Both the position numbers and the translations under genes were made by a program. A stretch of DNA of 64,000 nucleotides from Microvirga mediterraneensis (lineage in GTDB: Bacteria; Pseudomonadota; Alphaproteobacteria; Rhizobiales; Beijerinckiaceae). The notes beneath the pieces were generated by a model. It was not told the DNA's origin and did no database searches. It saw nothing but the letters and a program-made list of their open reading frames with translations. The DNA lies in the NCBI RefSeq assembly GCF_013520865.1, contig NZ_JACDXJ010000001.1, positions 1,521,001 to 1,585,000 on the forward strand, in the 5' to 3' direction. Shown here one piece after another: positions 35,350 through 45,074 of this stretch (position 1 is its first letter; each line of letters starts with the position of its first letter).

Positions 35350-36393
35350 GTGAAGATTATGTCCTACGCCCTCGCGGCCGGCCTCGCCGTCGCCAGCCTT
35401 ACGACCACGGCCTCTGCTGCTGACATCACCGGCGCAGGCGCGACCTTCCCGTTCCCCGTGTATTCCAAGTGGGCCGAGGCCTACAAGAAAGAGACCGGCA
35501 ACGGCATGAATTACCAGTCGATCGGTTCCGGCGGCGGCATCAAGCAGATCCAGGCGAAGACCGTCGATTTCGGCGCCACCGACGCTCCGATGAAGGGTGA
35601 GGACCTCGACAAGAACGGCCTTCTGCAGTTCCCGACCGTGATGGGCGCCGTCGTCCCCGTCGTGAACATCGAAGGCATCAAGTCCGGCCAGATCAAGCTC
35701 ACGGGCCAGGTGCTCGCCGACATCTTCCAGGGCAAGATCGCCAAGTGGAACGATCCCAAGATCGCCCAGCTGAACGCCGGCGTGAACCTGCCGAGCGCCA
35801 ACATCACCCCGGTCTACCGCTCCGATTCCTCGGGCACGACCAGCGTGTTCACCACCTACCTGTCGCAGGTTTCCGACGCCTGGAAGGGCGAGCTCGGCGC
35901 CGGCACCACGGTCAACTGGCCGATCGGCCAGGGCGGCAAGGGCAACGAGGGTGTCGCCGCGACGGTCAAGCAGGTTCCGAACTCGATCGGCTATGTCGAG
36001 TACGCCTACGCCAAGCAGAACAACATCCCCTACACCCTGCTCCAGAACAAGGCCGGCAAGTATCCGCAGCCTGAGATCAAGTCGTTCCAGGCCGCTGCCG
36101 CCAGCGCCAACTGGTCGTCGGCTCCCGGCTTCGGAATCTCGCTGACCAACCAGGTCGGCGAAGACGCCTGGCCGATCACGAACCCCACCTTCATCCTGGT
36201 CTACAAGACCGCGGAGAAGCCCGAGCAGACCGCCGAGGTGCTGAAGTTCTTCGAATGGTCCTTCAAGAACGGCGACAAGCTCGCCTCCGACCTCGATTAT
36301 GTCCCGCTGCCGGACAACGTCGTCGAGCAGATCCGCTCGACCTGGTCGAAGGACATCAAGACCAGCGCCGGCCAGCCCGTCTACAAGATGTAA
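35350..36393 (+). CDS. pstS: Phosphate ABC transporter substrate-binding protein PstS
   Basis: This 347-residue periplasmic phosphate-binding protein has a signal peptide (MSYALAAGLAVASLTTTASA after VKI). Conserved phosphate-binding segments are TGAGATFPFPVY, DFGATDAPM, and YRSDSSGTTSVFT. The GTG start (VKIMSYAL) has AGGAG about seven bases upstream and is preferred over an upstream TTG that lies before the ribosome site. Pho-box control is visible upstream. Confidence 0.95.
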   Translation: MKIMSYALAAGLAVASLTTTASAADITGAGATFPFPVYSKWAEAYKKETGNGMNYQSIGSGGGIKQIQAKTVDFGATDAPMKGEDLDKNGLLQFPTVMGAVVPVVNIEGIKSGQIKLTGQVLADIFQGKIAKWNDPKIAQLNAGVNLPSANITPVYRSDSSGTTSVFTTYLSQVSDAWKGELGAGTTVNWPIGQGGKGNEGVAATVKQVPNSIGYVEYAYAKQNNIPYTLLQNKAGKYPQPEIKSFQAAAASANWSSAPGFGISLTNQVGEDAWPITNPTFILVYKTAEKPEQTAEVLKFFEWSFKNGDKLASDLDYVPLPDNVVEQIRSTWSKDIKTSAGQPVYKM

Positions 36394-36426
36394 GCTGGTT
36401 CCCGACCTGTAGATGGAGTAAGGCGG

Positions 36427-37401
36427 ATGGCTGTCTTGTCTGATGAGATCATCGTGTCGAACAACATGCAGTCCATCCGCCGCCGCACTTCACCACTATT
36501 CGATCAGGGCTTCCGCTGGGCAAGCTACGGCTCGGCCCTGATCGTTCTCGCCGTCCTGGCCGGCATCATCGGCACGATGGTTTACGGCGGGTGGCCCGCC
36601 TTCCAGGAATTCGGTTTCGGGTTCGTTACTTCCAGCATCTGGAACGTGGGAGGCGAGCAATTCGGCGCCTGGGTCGCCATTGCCGGCACCTTGACCTCGG
36701 CCCTCATCGCTCTCGTGATCGGCGTGCCGATTTCCATCGGGATCGCGATCTTCCTCACGCAGCTCTGCCCGCCCTGGCTGCGGCGTCCGGTCTCGACCGT
36801 CATCGAGCTGCTGGCCGCGGTGCCCAGCATCATCTACGGCATGTGGGGCCTCTTCGTCTTCGCCCCGCTCTTCGCCAACTACGTGCAGATCCCGCTCACG
36901 AACATCGTGGAGGGCATGCCGATCATCGGAACGATCCTCTATGCGCGCGTGCCGTCCGGCGTCGGAATGCTGACCGCGGGGATCATCCTGGCGATCATGA
37001 TCATTCCGTTCATCGCGTCGATCACCCGCGACATGCTGGACCAGATCCCCAGCATCCTGCGCGAGAGCGCCTACGGCATCGGCTGCACCACCTGGGAGGT
37101 CGTGCGCCACGTCCTGCTCCCCCAGGCGGGCGTCAGCATCATCGGCGCCGTCATGCTCGGCCTCGGCCGCGCCCTCGGTGAGACGATGGCGGTCACCTTC
37201 GTGATCGGAAACGCCAACCGGCTGTCCCTGTCGCTCTTCGACCCGAGCTCGACGATCGCGTCCCGCATCGCGAACGAGTTCAACGAGGCGTCGGGCCTGC
37301 ATATGAGCGCCCTGCTGGCCCTGGGCTGCATTCTGTTCGTGGTCACTTTCATCGTTCTTGCTCTCGCCCGGCTTCTGATCGCCCGCGTCAAGACCCCCTG
37401 A
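36427..37401 (+). CDS. pstC: Phosphate ABC transporter permease PstC
   Basis: This 324-residue inner-membrane permease has six main spans. The PSIIYGMWGLFVFAP motif is characteristic, as is the coupling loop ESAYGIGCTTWEVVRHVLLP. It follows pstS by 33 bases with a GGAG-type ribosome site. It pairs with PstA to form the phosphate channel. Confidence 0.94.
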   Translation: MAVLSDEIIVSNNMQSIRRRTSPLFDQGFRWASYGSALIVLAVLAGIIGTMVYGGWPAFQEFGFGFVTSSIWNVGGEQFGAWVAIAGTLTSALIALVIGVPISIGIAIFLTQLCPPWLRRPVSTVIELLAAVPSIIYGMWGLFVFAPLFANYVQIPLTNIVEGMPIIGTILYARVPSGVGMLTAGIILAIMIIPFIASITRDMLDQIPSILRESAYGIGCTTWEVVRHVLLPQAGVSIIGAVMLGLGRALGETMAVTFVIGNANRLSLSLFDPSSTIASRIANEFNEASGLHMSALLALGCILFVVTFIVLALARLLIARVKTP

Positions 37402-37409
37402 GGTGAAGG

Positions 37410-38306
37410 ATGGATACCGTCGTCGACAACCACGCCTCGACTGCTGCTCCCGCGCCCTGGGGGCGCGTGCGCCGCAGCCGCTACCTGGCCGATCGCGTGC
37501 TCAAGGTCGCCTGCACCCTGTTCACCCTGCTGGGCGCCTTCGTTCTCGGCTGGATCCTGCTGATGCTTCTCTATGAGGGTATCGGCGGCCTTTCGCCCGC
37601 AGTGTTCACGGAAACGACTCCGGGCCCCGGAACGCAGGGCGGCGGCATTGCAAACGCCATCGTCGGCAGCCTTGTCCTCACCACCCTCGGCATCGTGGTG
37701 GCAACGCCCATCGGCGTGCTCGCCGGCACCTATCTGGCCGAGTACGGCAAGGGCTCGGTTCTCGCCACGATCATCCGCTTCGTGAACGACATTCTGCTCG
37801 CCGCGCCCAGCATCCTCATCGGCCTCTTCGTCTACATTCTCATGGTGCAGCCGATGGGCGGCTATTCGGGATGGGCCGGCGGCGTCGCGTTGGCGATCAT
37901 CGCCATTCCGGTCATCGTGCGCTCGACGGAAGACATGCTGCGCCTCGTGCCGGGATCCCTGCGCGAAGCCGGGGCGGCGCTTGGCGCGCCCATGTCCAAG
38001 GTGATCGTGAAGATCAGCTGGAAAGCGGCCCGCGCCGGCATGGTGACGGGCGTGATCCTCGCCACCGCGCGCATCGCGGGTGAGACTGCGCCTCTTCTCT
38101 TCACCGCCCTCAACAACAATTTCTGGTTCAGCCCGACCCTGATGGGCGGCGTGTCGAACCTGCCCGTCACGATCTACCAGTTCGCGCTGGCGCCTTACGA
38201 GAACTGGCGCGAGCTGGCCTGGGCCGGCGCCCTCATCATCACCATGTCGATCCTGGCGCTGTCCGTCGTGGCGCGCCTCGTCCTGAGGAAGGATAAAGTC
38301 CGATGA
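37410..38306 (+). CDS. pstA: Phosphate ABC transporter permease PstA
   Basis: A 298-residue permease with six spans beginning near residue 33. It contains [15 protein letters not shown], the counterpart of the PstC motif, and the coupling loop [19 protein letters not shown]. The start is eight bases after the pstC stop. Its end overlaps pstB by four bases (ATGA). Confidence 0.94.
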   Translation: MDTVVDNHASTAAPAPWGRVRRSRYLADRVLKVACTLFTLLGAFVLGWILLMLLYEGIGGLSPAVFTETTPGPGTQGGGIANAIVGSLVLTTLGIVVATPIGVLAGTYLAEYGKGSVLATIIRFVNDILLAAPSILIGLFVYILMVQPMGGYSGWAGGVALAIIAIPVIVRSTEDMLRLVPGSLREAGAALGAPMSKVIVKISWKAARAGMVTGVILATARIAGETAPLLFTALNNNFWFSPTLMGGVSNLPVTIYQFALAPYENWRELAWAGALIITMSILALSVVARLVLRKDKVR

Positions 38307-39121
38307 GCACGATTGCCCTCAACACGAGCAGCGCCATCGGAAACGCGGCGGCTGCGGATACCGGCGTGCCGGTGCGCATCGCCGTCAAGAACCTGAACTT
38401 CTACTACGGCGACTTCCGCAGCCTGAAGGACATCTCGATCGATTTCTACGACCGGCAGGTGACGGCCCTCATCGGCCCGTCCGGCTGCGGGAAGTCGACC
38501 CTGCTGCGCACCTTCAACCGCATCTACAGCCTGTATCCGGAGCAGCGCGCCGACGGTCAGATCCTGCTCGACGGGCAGAATGTGCTTTCACCCAGCATCG
38601 ACGTGAACGAGCTGCGCGCCCGTGTCGGCATGGTGTTCCAGAAGCCCACGCCGTTTCCCATGTCGATCTACGACAACATCGCCTTCGGCATCAAACTCTA
38701 CGAGAGGCTGCCGAGATCCGAACTCGACGGGCGCGTCGAGGAAGCCCTGCGCAAGGCGGCCCTCTGGGACGAGGTGAAGGACAAGCTGCGCCAGTCGGGC
38801 ATGGGCCTGTCGGGCGGCCAGCAGCAGCGCCTATGCATCGCGCGCACCATCGCGCAGCGGCCGGAGGTGATCCTGCTCGACGAGCCGACCTCGGCGCTCG
38901 ACCCGATCTCGACGGGCAAGATCGAGGAGCTGATCGAGCAGCTCCGCTCGGAATTCACCATCGTGATCGTCACGCACAACATGCAGCAGGCGGCGCGCAT
39001 CTCGCAGTTCACGGCGTTCATGTATCTCGGCGAGCTCATCGAGTTCGGGCCGACCACCAAGATGTTCATGAACCCGACGAAGAAACAAACCCAGGATTAC
39101 ATCACGGGCCGCTTCGGCTGA
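38303..39121 (+). CDS. pstB: Phosphate ABC transporter ATPase PstB
   Basis: A 272-residue ATPase of the phosphate importer. Walker A is GPSGCGKST, Walker [13 protein letters not shown], and the signature [34 protein letters not shown] and the H-loop [11 protein letters not shown] are specific to PstB. It starts within the end of pstA, so translation is coupled. Confidence 0.96.
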   Translation: MSTIALNTSSAIGNAAAADTGVPVRIAVKNLNFYYGDFRSLKDISIDFYDRQVTALIGPSGCGKSTLLRTFNRIYSLYPEQRADGQILLDGQNVLSPSIDVNELRARVGMVFQKPTPFPMSIYDNIAFGIKLYERLPRSELDGRVEEALRKAALWDEVKDKLRQSGMGLSGGQQQRLCIARTIAQRPEVILLDEPTSALDPISTGKIEELIEQLRSEFTIVIVTHNMQQAARISQFTAFMYLGELIEFGPTTKMFMNPTKKQTQDYITGRFG

Positions 39122-39149
39122 CCGAAGCGCTTCAAGGGAGGCCTATCCC

Positions 39150-39863
39150 ATGGCGGAGCATATCGTCAGCTCCTATGACAACGACCTGCAGGGTCTCCGG
39201 CAGCGCATCTCCGAGATGGGCGGCATTGCCGAGAAGATGCTGGTCGATTCCATCGTGGCCCTGATACGCCACGACAAGACGCTCGCTCAGGTGGTCGTGG
39301 CCTCCGACAAGCGTCTCGACGTGCTGCAGCGCGAGGTGGAGGAGAGCGCCATCCTCACCATCGCCCGGCGGCAGCCCCTCGCGGTCGACCTGCGCGAGAC
39401 CATCTCGGCGATCCGCATCTCCGGCGATGTCGAGCGCATTGGCGACATGGCGAAGAACATCGGCAAGCGGGCGCTCGCCATTGGCGACGATTTCCAGCCG
39501 CAGAAGATCGTCGTCGGCCTCCAGCATATGAGCGATCTCGTGCTCGGGCAGCTCAAGGACGTGCTCGACGCCTATGCGCAGAAAGACACCGCGAAGGCTC
39601 TCGACGTGTGGAAGCGGGACGGCGCCATCGACGCGCTCTACACCTCCTTGTTCCGGGAGCTTCTGACCTACATGATGGAAGACCCGCGCAACATCTCGTT
39701 CTGCACGCATCTTCTCTTCTGCGCGAAGAACATCGAGCGCATCGGCGACCACACCACCAACATCGCCGAGACCGTCCACTACCTCGTCACGGGCGAAACA
39801 TTGGCCATCGACCGGCCGAAGAACGACCGTTCCATCGACGCGACGGTCGCACCCGGAGCCTGA
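39150..39863 (+). CDS. phoU: Phosphate signalling protein PhoU
   Basis: A 237-residue all-helical protein of two tandem three-helix bundles. It links the transporter state to PhoR and restrains Pho signalling when phosphate is plentiful. Metal-binding-type motifs ERIGDMAKNI and ERIGDHTTNIAE are seen in the two halves. AAGGGAGG precedes the ATG. It is followed by phoB two bases after its stop. Confidence 0.95.
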   Translation: MAEHIVSSYDNDLQGLRQRISEMGGIAEKMLVDSIVALIRHDKTLAQVVVASDKRLDVLQREVEESAILTIARRQPLAVDLRETISAIRISGDVERIGDMAKNIGKRALAIGDDFQPQKIVVGLQHMSDLVLGQLKDVLDAYAQKDTAKALDVWKRDGAIDALYTSLFRELLTYMMEDPRNISFCTHLLFCAKNIERIGDHTTNIAETVHYLVTGETLAIDRPKNDRSIDATVAPGA

Positions 39864-39865
39864 CC

Positions 39866-40582
39866 ATGGGACCTCGCGTTCTGATCGTCGAGGACGAAGA
39901 GCCGCTGATGCTGCTCCTGCGCTACAACCTCGAAGCCGAAGGCTACGAGGTCGACAGCGTCTCGCGCGGCGACGAGGCGGAGATCCGCTTGCGCGAGCAG
40001 GTTCCCGACATCGTGCTTCTCGACTGGATGCTGCCCGGCCTGTCGGGCATCGAGCTCTGCCGCCGCATCCGTGCCCGTACGGAAACCGAGCGCCTGCCGG
40101 TGATCATGCTGACGGCGCGGGGCGAGGAGGGCGACCGGATCCGCGGCCTCTCGACCGGCGCCGACGATTACATCGTCAAGCCCTTCTCGGTACCCGAGCT
40201 GCTGGCGCGGGTCCGGGCGCTCCTGCGTCGGGCGAAGCCCGCGCATATCGCGACGCTCCTCAGGGCCGGCGACATCGAGCTCGATCGTGAGACCCATCGC
40301 GTGCGCCGCGCCGGACAGGAGCTCCATCTCGGGCCGACGGAGTTCCGTCTCCTCGAATTCCTGATGCAGAGCCCCGGCCGCGTCTTTTCCCGCGAGCATC
40401 TGCTCAACGCCGTCTGGGGCCACGACGTCTATATCGACGAGCGCACCGTGGACGTGCATGTGGGCCGCCTGCGCAAGGCCATCAACCTGCCGCGCCGGCC
40501 CGACCCCATCCGCACCGTGCGCGGCGCCGGCTATTCCTTCGACGAGACCTTCGCCCGCGAGGAGCAGGCGCTGAACGCATGA
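39866..40582 (+). CDS. phoB: Phosphate regulon response regulator PhoB
   Basis: A 238-residue OmpR-class response regulator. The receiver domain (1-120) has the acidic pocket EDEE, the phosphoacceptor D53 in IVLLDWMLPG, the conserved threonine in MLTARGEEGDR and lysine in IVKPFS. The winged-helix domain (about 130-230) contains the recognition segment DERTVDVHVGRLRKAI. It is the end of the phoR-pstSCAB-phoU-phoB block and would bind the Pho box at 35228. Confidence 0.95.
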   Translation: MGPRVLIVEDEEPLMLLLRYNLEAEGYEVDSVSRGDEAEIRLREQVPDIVLLDWMLPGLSGIELCRRIRARTETERLPVIMLTARGEEGDRIRGLSTGADDYIVKPFSVPELLARVRALLRRAKPAHIATLLRAGDIELDRETHRVRRAGQELHLGPTEFRLLEFLMQSPGRVFSREHLLNAVWGHDVYIDERTVDVHVGRLRKAINLPRRPDPIRTVRGAGYSFDETFAREEQALNA

Positions 40583-40680
40583 GGAATTCTGCGGCATAGG
40601 CTCCGTACCTTCTCGACGTCATGGCCGGCCCTGTGCCGGCAGCTCGATTGGAGAAGCGCCGTCGCCTCAATGCATCGAGA

Positions 40681-40701
40681 TCACCGGCACAAGGCCGGTG
40701 A
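40681..40701. repeat. ACCGGC palindrome (intergenic repeat)
   Basis: TCACCGGC and GCCGGTGA form 8-base perfect arms around ACAAG. It is followed by TGACG, as are the related elements at 6050. An imperfect relative lies at 40621-40640. Confidence 0.65.
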
Positions 40702-40719
40702 TGACGTGAGCGGGAAACG

Positions 40720-40759
40720 GAAAAGCGCCGCGCTGATGTTCGTCAGCGCGGCGCTTTTC
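40720..40759. terminator. Bidirectional terminator between phoB and gcrA
   Basis: A perfect 17-bp stem (40720-40736 with 40743-40759) closes a 6-base loop. The stem begins GAAAAGCGCC on one side and ends GGCGCTTTTC on the other, so each strand has a run of T at the 3' side. It lies between convergent genes and can terminate both. Confidence 0.85.
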
Positions 40760-40776
40760 TTTGTAAACTCGTGATT

Positions 40777-41331
40777 TCAGGCGCGGGCCAGCTTCCGCTC
40801 GCGCTTGCGGTCGGCCACCGGCTGGTAGGCGATGCGGGCGTGGTGGGTGCAGTAGGGCAGGCCCGTGATCGAGCGGGCGCCGCAGAAGCGGAACTCGGGC
40901 TTCGTCGGGTCGCCCATGGGCCAGCGGCACATGGACTCGCGCAGGTCCATGATGGTCACGCGCTCGGACATGGGGATGGCGATGTCGTCCTCGACATAGG
41001 CCACGGGCTCCTCGGCCACGGGCTGCAGCGGGATCGGGGCCATCACCACGTTGCTGACGTGCGGCTGCGGCGCGATCGGGGCCGGGGCGCTCGGGGCGCG
41101 GGTCGCCTTGCGCGGTCGCGCAGCGACGGACGCGGCCGGCTTCGCATCCTTGGCGCGGCCGGACAGGCCGAGGCGGTGAACCTTGCCGATCACCGCATTG
41201 CGGGTGACGTTGCCAAGCTCGGCGGCGATCTGGCTCGCGCTCAAACCATCGGTCCAGAGCTTCTTGAGAAGCTCGACCCGCTCGTCCGTCCAAGTTCCGC
41301 CCGCATCCATCATTTTTAAACTCGCCTCCAT
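40777..41331 (-). CDS. gcrA: Cell-cycle regulator GcrA
   Basis: A 184-residue GcrA-family transcription factor. The N-terminal DNA-binding domain reads GTWTDERVELLKKLWTDGLS, followed by ASQIAAELGNVTRNAVIGKVHRLGLSGR. An alanine/proline-rich linker separates it from a C-terminal sigma-70-binding region containing CRWPMGDPTKPEFRFCGA. In alphaproteobacteria it works with CcrM methylation at GANTC to time cell-cycle genes. The start may be any of three in-frame ATGs (41331, 41313, 41310), since GGAGG lies between the first and second. Confidence 0.95.
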   Translation of the reverse strand: MEASLKMMDAGGTWTDERVELLKKLWTDGLSASQIAAELGNVTRNAVIGKVHRLGLSGRAKDAKPAASVAARPRKATRAPSAPAPIAPQPHVSNVVMAPIPLQPVAEEPVAYVEDDIAIPMSERVTIMDLRESMCRWPMGDPTKPEFRFCGARSITGLPYCTHHARIAYQPVADRKRERKLARA

Positions 41332-41572
41332 CGTGACGGGCCGTCAAGCTCAGAATCCCAGATGCCTCGCGGACAGGTTTTGATGTCCGACCGCGTTGCG
41401 AGGGTCGCTCCTGAGGGTGAATGCCGCCGCACGAATGCTGTACTCGACTGCCCTGAAGTTACAGGATGGGTGGACTCCGGCGCAAGAGTCCCCGAACAGC
41501 CCCCGTCGTTTTCCCCAAGGAACTCTCCCGAGGCAAAAATTCCTTGTGATGAGTGACTTCATTTCTCTTGAA

Positions 41573-41600
41573 TTGACAGGGTCTGCCACCTCGTTAGAAT
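41573..41600 (+). promoter_or_regulatory. Sigma-70-like promoter upstream of argD
   Basis: TTGACA (41573-41578) and TAGAAT (41595-41600) are separated by 16 bases, close to the housekeeping consensus. Predicted transcription would start near 41607. Confidence 0.6.
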
Positions 41601-41609
41601 CCCCGCCGT

Positions 41610-41640
41610 GCCGCCCTCGATGGGGCGGCGCTTTCTTTTT
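41610..41640 (+). terminator. Intrinsic terminator-like hairpin in the argD leader
   Basis: GCCGCCC (41610-41616) pairs with GGGCGGC (41623-41629) around TCGATG, followed by CTTTCTTTTT. It begins just at the predicted start point of the promoter at 41573 and lies 45 bases upstream of the argD start. It may attenuate argD, or end a transcript from further upstream. Confidence 0.6.
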
Positions 41641-41684
41641 CGGGCCCGGGTGCGACCTTGGGCCTCTCTAGGCGGAGACAACCC

Positions 41685-42893
41685 GTGACATCGCCATTGC
41701 TGCCGACCTTTGCCCGTGCCGAGCTTTCCTTCGAGAAGGGAGAGGGCCCCTGGCTCTACGGCCGAGATGGCGAGCGATACCTGGATTTCGGGGCCGGCAT
41801 CGCGGTGAATGCCCTGGGCCACGCCCACCCGCATCTGGTCGAGGCCCTGACCGAGCAGGCCTCCAAGATCTGGCACAGCTCGAACCTGTTCCAGATTCCG
41901 GAGGGCGAGCGCCTCGCCCAGCGGCTGGTCGACAGCACCTTCGCGGACTTCGTCTTCTTCACCAATTCGGGCGCCGAGGCGAACGAGGCGGCGATCAAGA
42001 TGGCGCGCCGCTATCATCATGTGAACGGCAATCCCGAGCGCTTCCACATCGTCACCTTCGAGGGCGCCTTCCATGGGCGCACCCTGGGGACCATCGCGGC
42101 CGGCGGACAGGCCAAGTACCTGGAAGGCTTCGGCCCCAAGGTGCAGGGCTTCGATCAGGTTCCGCCTGAGGACCTGGAGGCCCTGAAGGCCGTCATCGGC
42201 CCGCAGACTGCGGCCCTGATGATCGAGCCGATCCAGGGCGAGGGCGGGGTCAGGAGCGTCTCGCCCGCCTTCCTGCGCGAGCTGCGCGCCCTCTGCGACC
42301 AGCACGGCCTTCTCCTGATCTTCGACGAGATCCAGACCGGCGTCGGCCGCACCGGCAAGCTCTTCGCCTATGAATGGAGCGGGGTGGCCCCCGACATCAT
42401 GACGGTCGCCAAGGGCATCGGCGGCGGCTTTCCCCTGGGCGCGTGCCTCGCCACGGCGGAGGCCGGCAAGGGGCTGACCCTCGGCACCCACGGCACGACC
42501 TTCGGCGGCAACCCGCTCGCCATGGCGGTCGGCAACGCGGTGCTCGACGTCATCCTCGAGCCCGGTTTCCTGGAAGGCGTCCAGCGCAAGGGCCTGCTGC
42601 TCAAGCAGCGTCTCGCCGAGCTGAAGGACCGCCATCCGAGCGTCATCGCCGAGGTGAGGGGGCAGGGGCTCATGATGGGCCTGCGCACCGTCGTGCCCAA
42701 CACGGATTTCGTCAACGCCGCCCGAGACCAGAAGCTCATCGTGATCGGGGCCGGCGACAATGTCGTCCGGCTTCTGCCGCCGCTGATCATCACGGAAGCC
42801 GATCTCGGCCAAGCCATCGATCGTCTCGACGCCGCCTGCGCGGCCATCGAGGCTGAGCAGAAGAACACCGCTCAGCCGGGAGCAGCTCAATGA
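41685..42893 (+). CDS. argD: Acetylornithine aminotransferase
   Basis: This 402-residue class III PLP aminotransferase converts N-acetylglutamate semialdehyde to N-acetylornithine in arginine synthesis. It shows [32 protein letters not shown], and the PLP lysine in [15 protein letters not shown]. The GTG start (VTSPLLPTF) has GGCGGAG upstream. Its end overlaps the argF start (ATGA). Its position before argF supports ArgD over other ornithine-type transaminases. Confidence 0.93.
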   Translation: MTSPLLPTFARAELSFEKGEGPWLYGRDGERYLDFGAGIAVNALGHAHPHLVEALTEQASKIWHSSNLFQIPEGERLAQRLVDSTFADFVFFTNSGAEANEAAIKMARRYHHVNGNPERFHIVTFEGAFHGRTLGTIAAGGQAKYLEGFGPKVQGFDQVPPEDLEALKAVIGPQTAALMIEPIQGEGGVRSVSPAFLRELRALCDQHGLLLIFDEIQTGVGRTGKLFAYEWSGVAPDIMTVAKGIGGGFPLGACLATAEAGKGLTLGTHGTTFGGNPLAMAVGNAVLDVILEPGFLEGVQRKGLLLKQRLAELKDRHPSVIAEVRGQGLMMGLRTVVPNTDFVNAARDQKLIVIGAGDNVVRLLPPLIITEADLGQAIDRLDAACAAIEAEQKNTAQPGAAQ

Positions 42894-43816
42894 AGACCCG
42901 CCATTTCCTTGATCTCAGCGACTTTTCCGGCGCCGAGATCCGGCACCTCCTGAATATCGGCCTGGAGCTCAAGGCCAAGCGCCGCCGGGGCAAGAAGCCC
43001 AAGGACCGCCCGCTCGAGGGCAGGGTCCTGGCGATGGTGTTCGACAAGCCGTCCACCCGCACCCGCGTGTCCTTCGATGTCGGCATGCGCGAGCTTGGCG
43101 GCGAGACCCTGATGCTCACCGGCAAGGAGATGCAGCTCGGCCGCGGCGAGAGCATCGCCGATACCGCCCGCGTCCTCTCGCGCTATGTGGACGCCATCAT
43201 GATCCGCACTCTCGACCATGCCATGGTGACGGAGCTGGCCCAGTACGCCTCGATCCCGGTGATCAACGGCCTGACCAAGACGACCCATCCGTGCCAGATC
43301 ATGGCCGACATCATGACCTTCGAGGAGCATCGCGGCTCGATTCAAGGCCGGACGATCGCCTGGACGGGCGACGCCAACAACGTGCTGGCCTCCTGGGTCC
43401 ACGCGGCGGCGCGCCTGGATTTCACCCTGAAGATCGCGTCCCCGCCGGAACTTGCTCCGCGCCCGGAGCTTTTGTCCTGGGCGAAACAGGAAGGGGCCAA
43501 GATCAGCGTGACCACCGATGCCTTCGAGGCCGCCGAGGGCGCCCATGCGGTCATCACCGATTGCTGGGTGTCCATGGGCGACGACGACGAGTTCCGTCGC
43601 CAGAACCTGCTCAAGCCCTATCAGGTCAACGGCAGGCTCATGGGCGTGGCCGACAAGGACGCGATCTTCATGCATTGCCTTCCCGCCCATCGCGGCGAGG
43701 AGGTGACGGATGAGGTCATGGACGGTCCGCAATCCGTGGTCTTCGACGAGGCCGAGAACCGGCTTCACGCACAGAAGGGCATCCTGGCCTGGTGCCTGGG
43801 AGCGGCAAACGCATGA
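42890..43816 (+). CDS. argF: Ornithine carbamoyltransferase
   Basis: A 308-residue cytoplasmic enzyme that makes citrulline from ornithine and carbamoyl phosphate. The carbamoyl-phosphate loop is [12 protein letters not shown] near residue 50, and the ornithine-side motifs are HPCQIMAD and [13 protein letters not shown]. It is translationally coupled to argD at its start and to hslO at its end (both ATGA overlaps). Confidence 0.95.
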   Translation: MKTRHFLDLSDFSGAEIRHLLNIGLELKAKRRRGKKPKDRPLEGRVLAMVFDKPSTRTRVSFDVGMRELGGETLMLTGKEMQLGRGESIADTARVLSRYVDAIMIRTLDHAMVTELAQYASIPVINGLTKTTHPCQIMADIMTFEEHRGSIQGRTIAWTGDANNVLASWVHAAARLDFTLKIASPPELAPRPELLSWAKQEGAKISVTTDAFEAAEGAHAVITDCWVSMGDDDEFRRQNLLKPYQVNGRLMGVADKDAIFMHCLPAHRGEEVTDEVMDGPQSVVFDEAENRLHAQKGILAWCLGAANA

Positions 43817-44811
43817 GTTCAGCTTCGCTTGAAGGAAACGACGACGTCGTTCTGCCGTTCGCGGTCGAGCCTCTCGACGTGCGCGGACGCGTGGTGCGTC
43901 TCGGAGCCTCCATCGACACGATCCTGGCCCGTCACGGTTATCCCGACCGGGTCGCCCGGGTCATCGGCGAGGCCGCAGCCCTGACGGTCATGCTCGGCGC
44001 GTCCCTCAAGCTCGAGGGGCGCTTTCAGCTGCAGACCAAGACCGACGGCATCATCGACATGGTGGTGGTGGATTTCAATGCGCCGGACCGCCTGCGCGCC
44101 ACCGCCCGGTTCGACAAGGACAAGCTCGAGGCCCTCGGGTCCGCTTCGCCCGCTACGGGCGAGCTCCTCGGCTCGGGCTATCTGGCCATGACCATCGACC
44201 AGGGCTCCGAGCGCAGCCGCTACCAGGGCGTCGTCGCCCTCGAAGGCCAGGGGTTCGAGGAAGCGGCGCATCAGTATTTCCGCCAGTCCGAACAGATCCC
44301 GACGCAGGTGCGCCTCGCGGTCGCCGAGCAGTTCGAGGACGGCCGCCACACCTATCGCGCGGGCGGCCTGATGATCCAGTTTCTGCCCTCCTCGTCGGAG
44401 CGCCTGCGACAGGCCGATCTCGATCCGGGCGACATCCCGGAGGGGCATCCCTCCAACGATCTGGCCGAGCCGTCCGAGGACGATGCCTGGCTGGAGGCCA
44501 AGTCCCTGGTCGGCACGGTCGAGGACCACGAGTTGGTCGACCCGACCGTCTCCAGCGAGACGCTGCTCTACCGCCTGTTCCACGAGCGCGGCGTGCGCGT
44601 CTTCGAGGGCCAGAACGTGCATGAGGAATGCACCTGCTCGCACGAGCGTATCATGGGCATGATGCGCCGCTTCCCGGCGGAAGATCGTCGCGACATGGTG
44701 GGCGACAACGGCCGCATCGGCATCACCTGTGAGTTCTGCTCGCGCTTCTACGACCTCGATCCCGCGGATGTGGAAGCCGAGATCGCAAAATCGGAAGCAT
44801 CGGACTTATAA
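43813..44811 (+). CDS. hslO: Redox-regulated chaperone Hsp33
   Basis: A 332-residue cytoplasmic holdase activated by oxidation. The C-terminal zinc-binding cysteines are seen as CTC in [10 protein letters not shown] and CEFC in [12 protein letters not shown], making the four-cysteine redox switch. The N-terminal domain carries the [14 protein letters not shown] start. It overlaps argF by four bases. Some 60 residues before the cysteines are an acidic linker. The argD-argF-hslO order is common in Hyphomicrobiales. Confidence 0.93.
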   Translation: MSSASLEGNDDVVLPFAVEPLDVRGRVVRLGASIDTILARHGYPDRVARVIGEAAALTVMLGASLKLEGRFQLQTKTDGIIDMVVVDFNAPDRLRATARFDKDKLEALGSASPATGELLGSGYLAMTIDQGSERSRYQGVVALEGQGFEEAAHQYFRQSEQIPTQVRLAVAEQFEDGRHTYRAGGLMIQFLPSSSERLRQADLDPGDIPEGHPSNDLAEPSEDDAWLEAKSLVGTVEDHELVDPTVSSETLLYRLFHERGVRVFEGQNVHEECTCSHERIMGMMRRFPAEDRRDMVGDNGRIGITCEFCSRFYDLDPADVEAEIAKSEASDL

Positions 44812-44861
44812 CGCTTGAGTACTCACTGAACTCCTCAGTTCAGTCGCTTCCCTCCATCGTC

Positions 44862-44884
44862 ATGGCCGGCCTTGTGCCGGCCAT
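44862..44884. repeat. GGCCGGC palindrome (intergenic repeat)
   Basis: ATGGCCGGC and GCCGGCCAT surround CTTGT. It is the same element as at 6050-6072 with another loop, here between convergent hslO and argE. Confidence 0.75.
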
Positions 44885-44954
44885 TCCGCTTCTATGAGGT
44901 GCTGCGTTTGTCCAATCGCGATCATGGACCCAAGGCTGGCGATGACGGTGCGTG

Positions 44955-45053
44955 TGTCATCCCCGGCGAGCGAAGCGAGGGAAGGGGATCCACGATCAAG
45001 CGCTGAGCTATGGATTCCCTTCCCCTCCGCTGACGCTTCGGCCGGGAATGACA
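44955..45053. repeat. Long imperfect inverted repeat (TGTCATCCCCGGC type)
   Basis: The left end TGTCATCCCCGGC pairs with GCCGGGAATGACA at the right end, and AGGGAAGGGGATCCA pairs with TGGATTCCCTTCCCCT inside. It would fold into a long branched stem. Its ends resemble the element at 551-689, so both probably belong to one dispersed family. Confidence 0.7.
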
Positions 45054-45074
45054 CCCACCACGTTATGGCTGGCC

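Larger units (their letters stand above)
41332..41684. other. Regulatory intergenic region between gcrA and argD
   Basis: These 353 bases separate two divergent genes. The right part holds a good sigma-70-type promoter and a hairpin with a T tract directly after it (see 41573-41640). The left part should hold the gcrA promoter. I do not see a GANTC methylation site cluster. Several short frames exist on the plus strand but none with a ribosome site I trust. Confidence 0.5.

Noticed and set aside
41396..41671. A short plus-strand frame across the argD promoter as an arginine leader peptide
   Set aside because: It has no arginine run, begins upstream of the predicted promoter, and lacks a ribosome site; the hairpin itself is kept as a finding.
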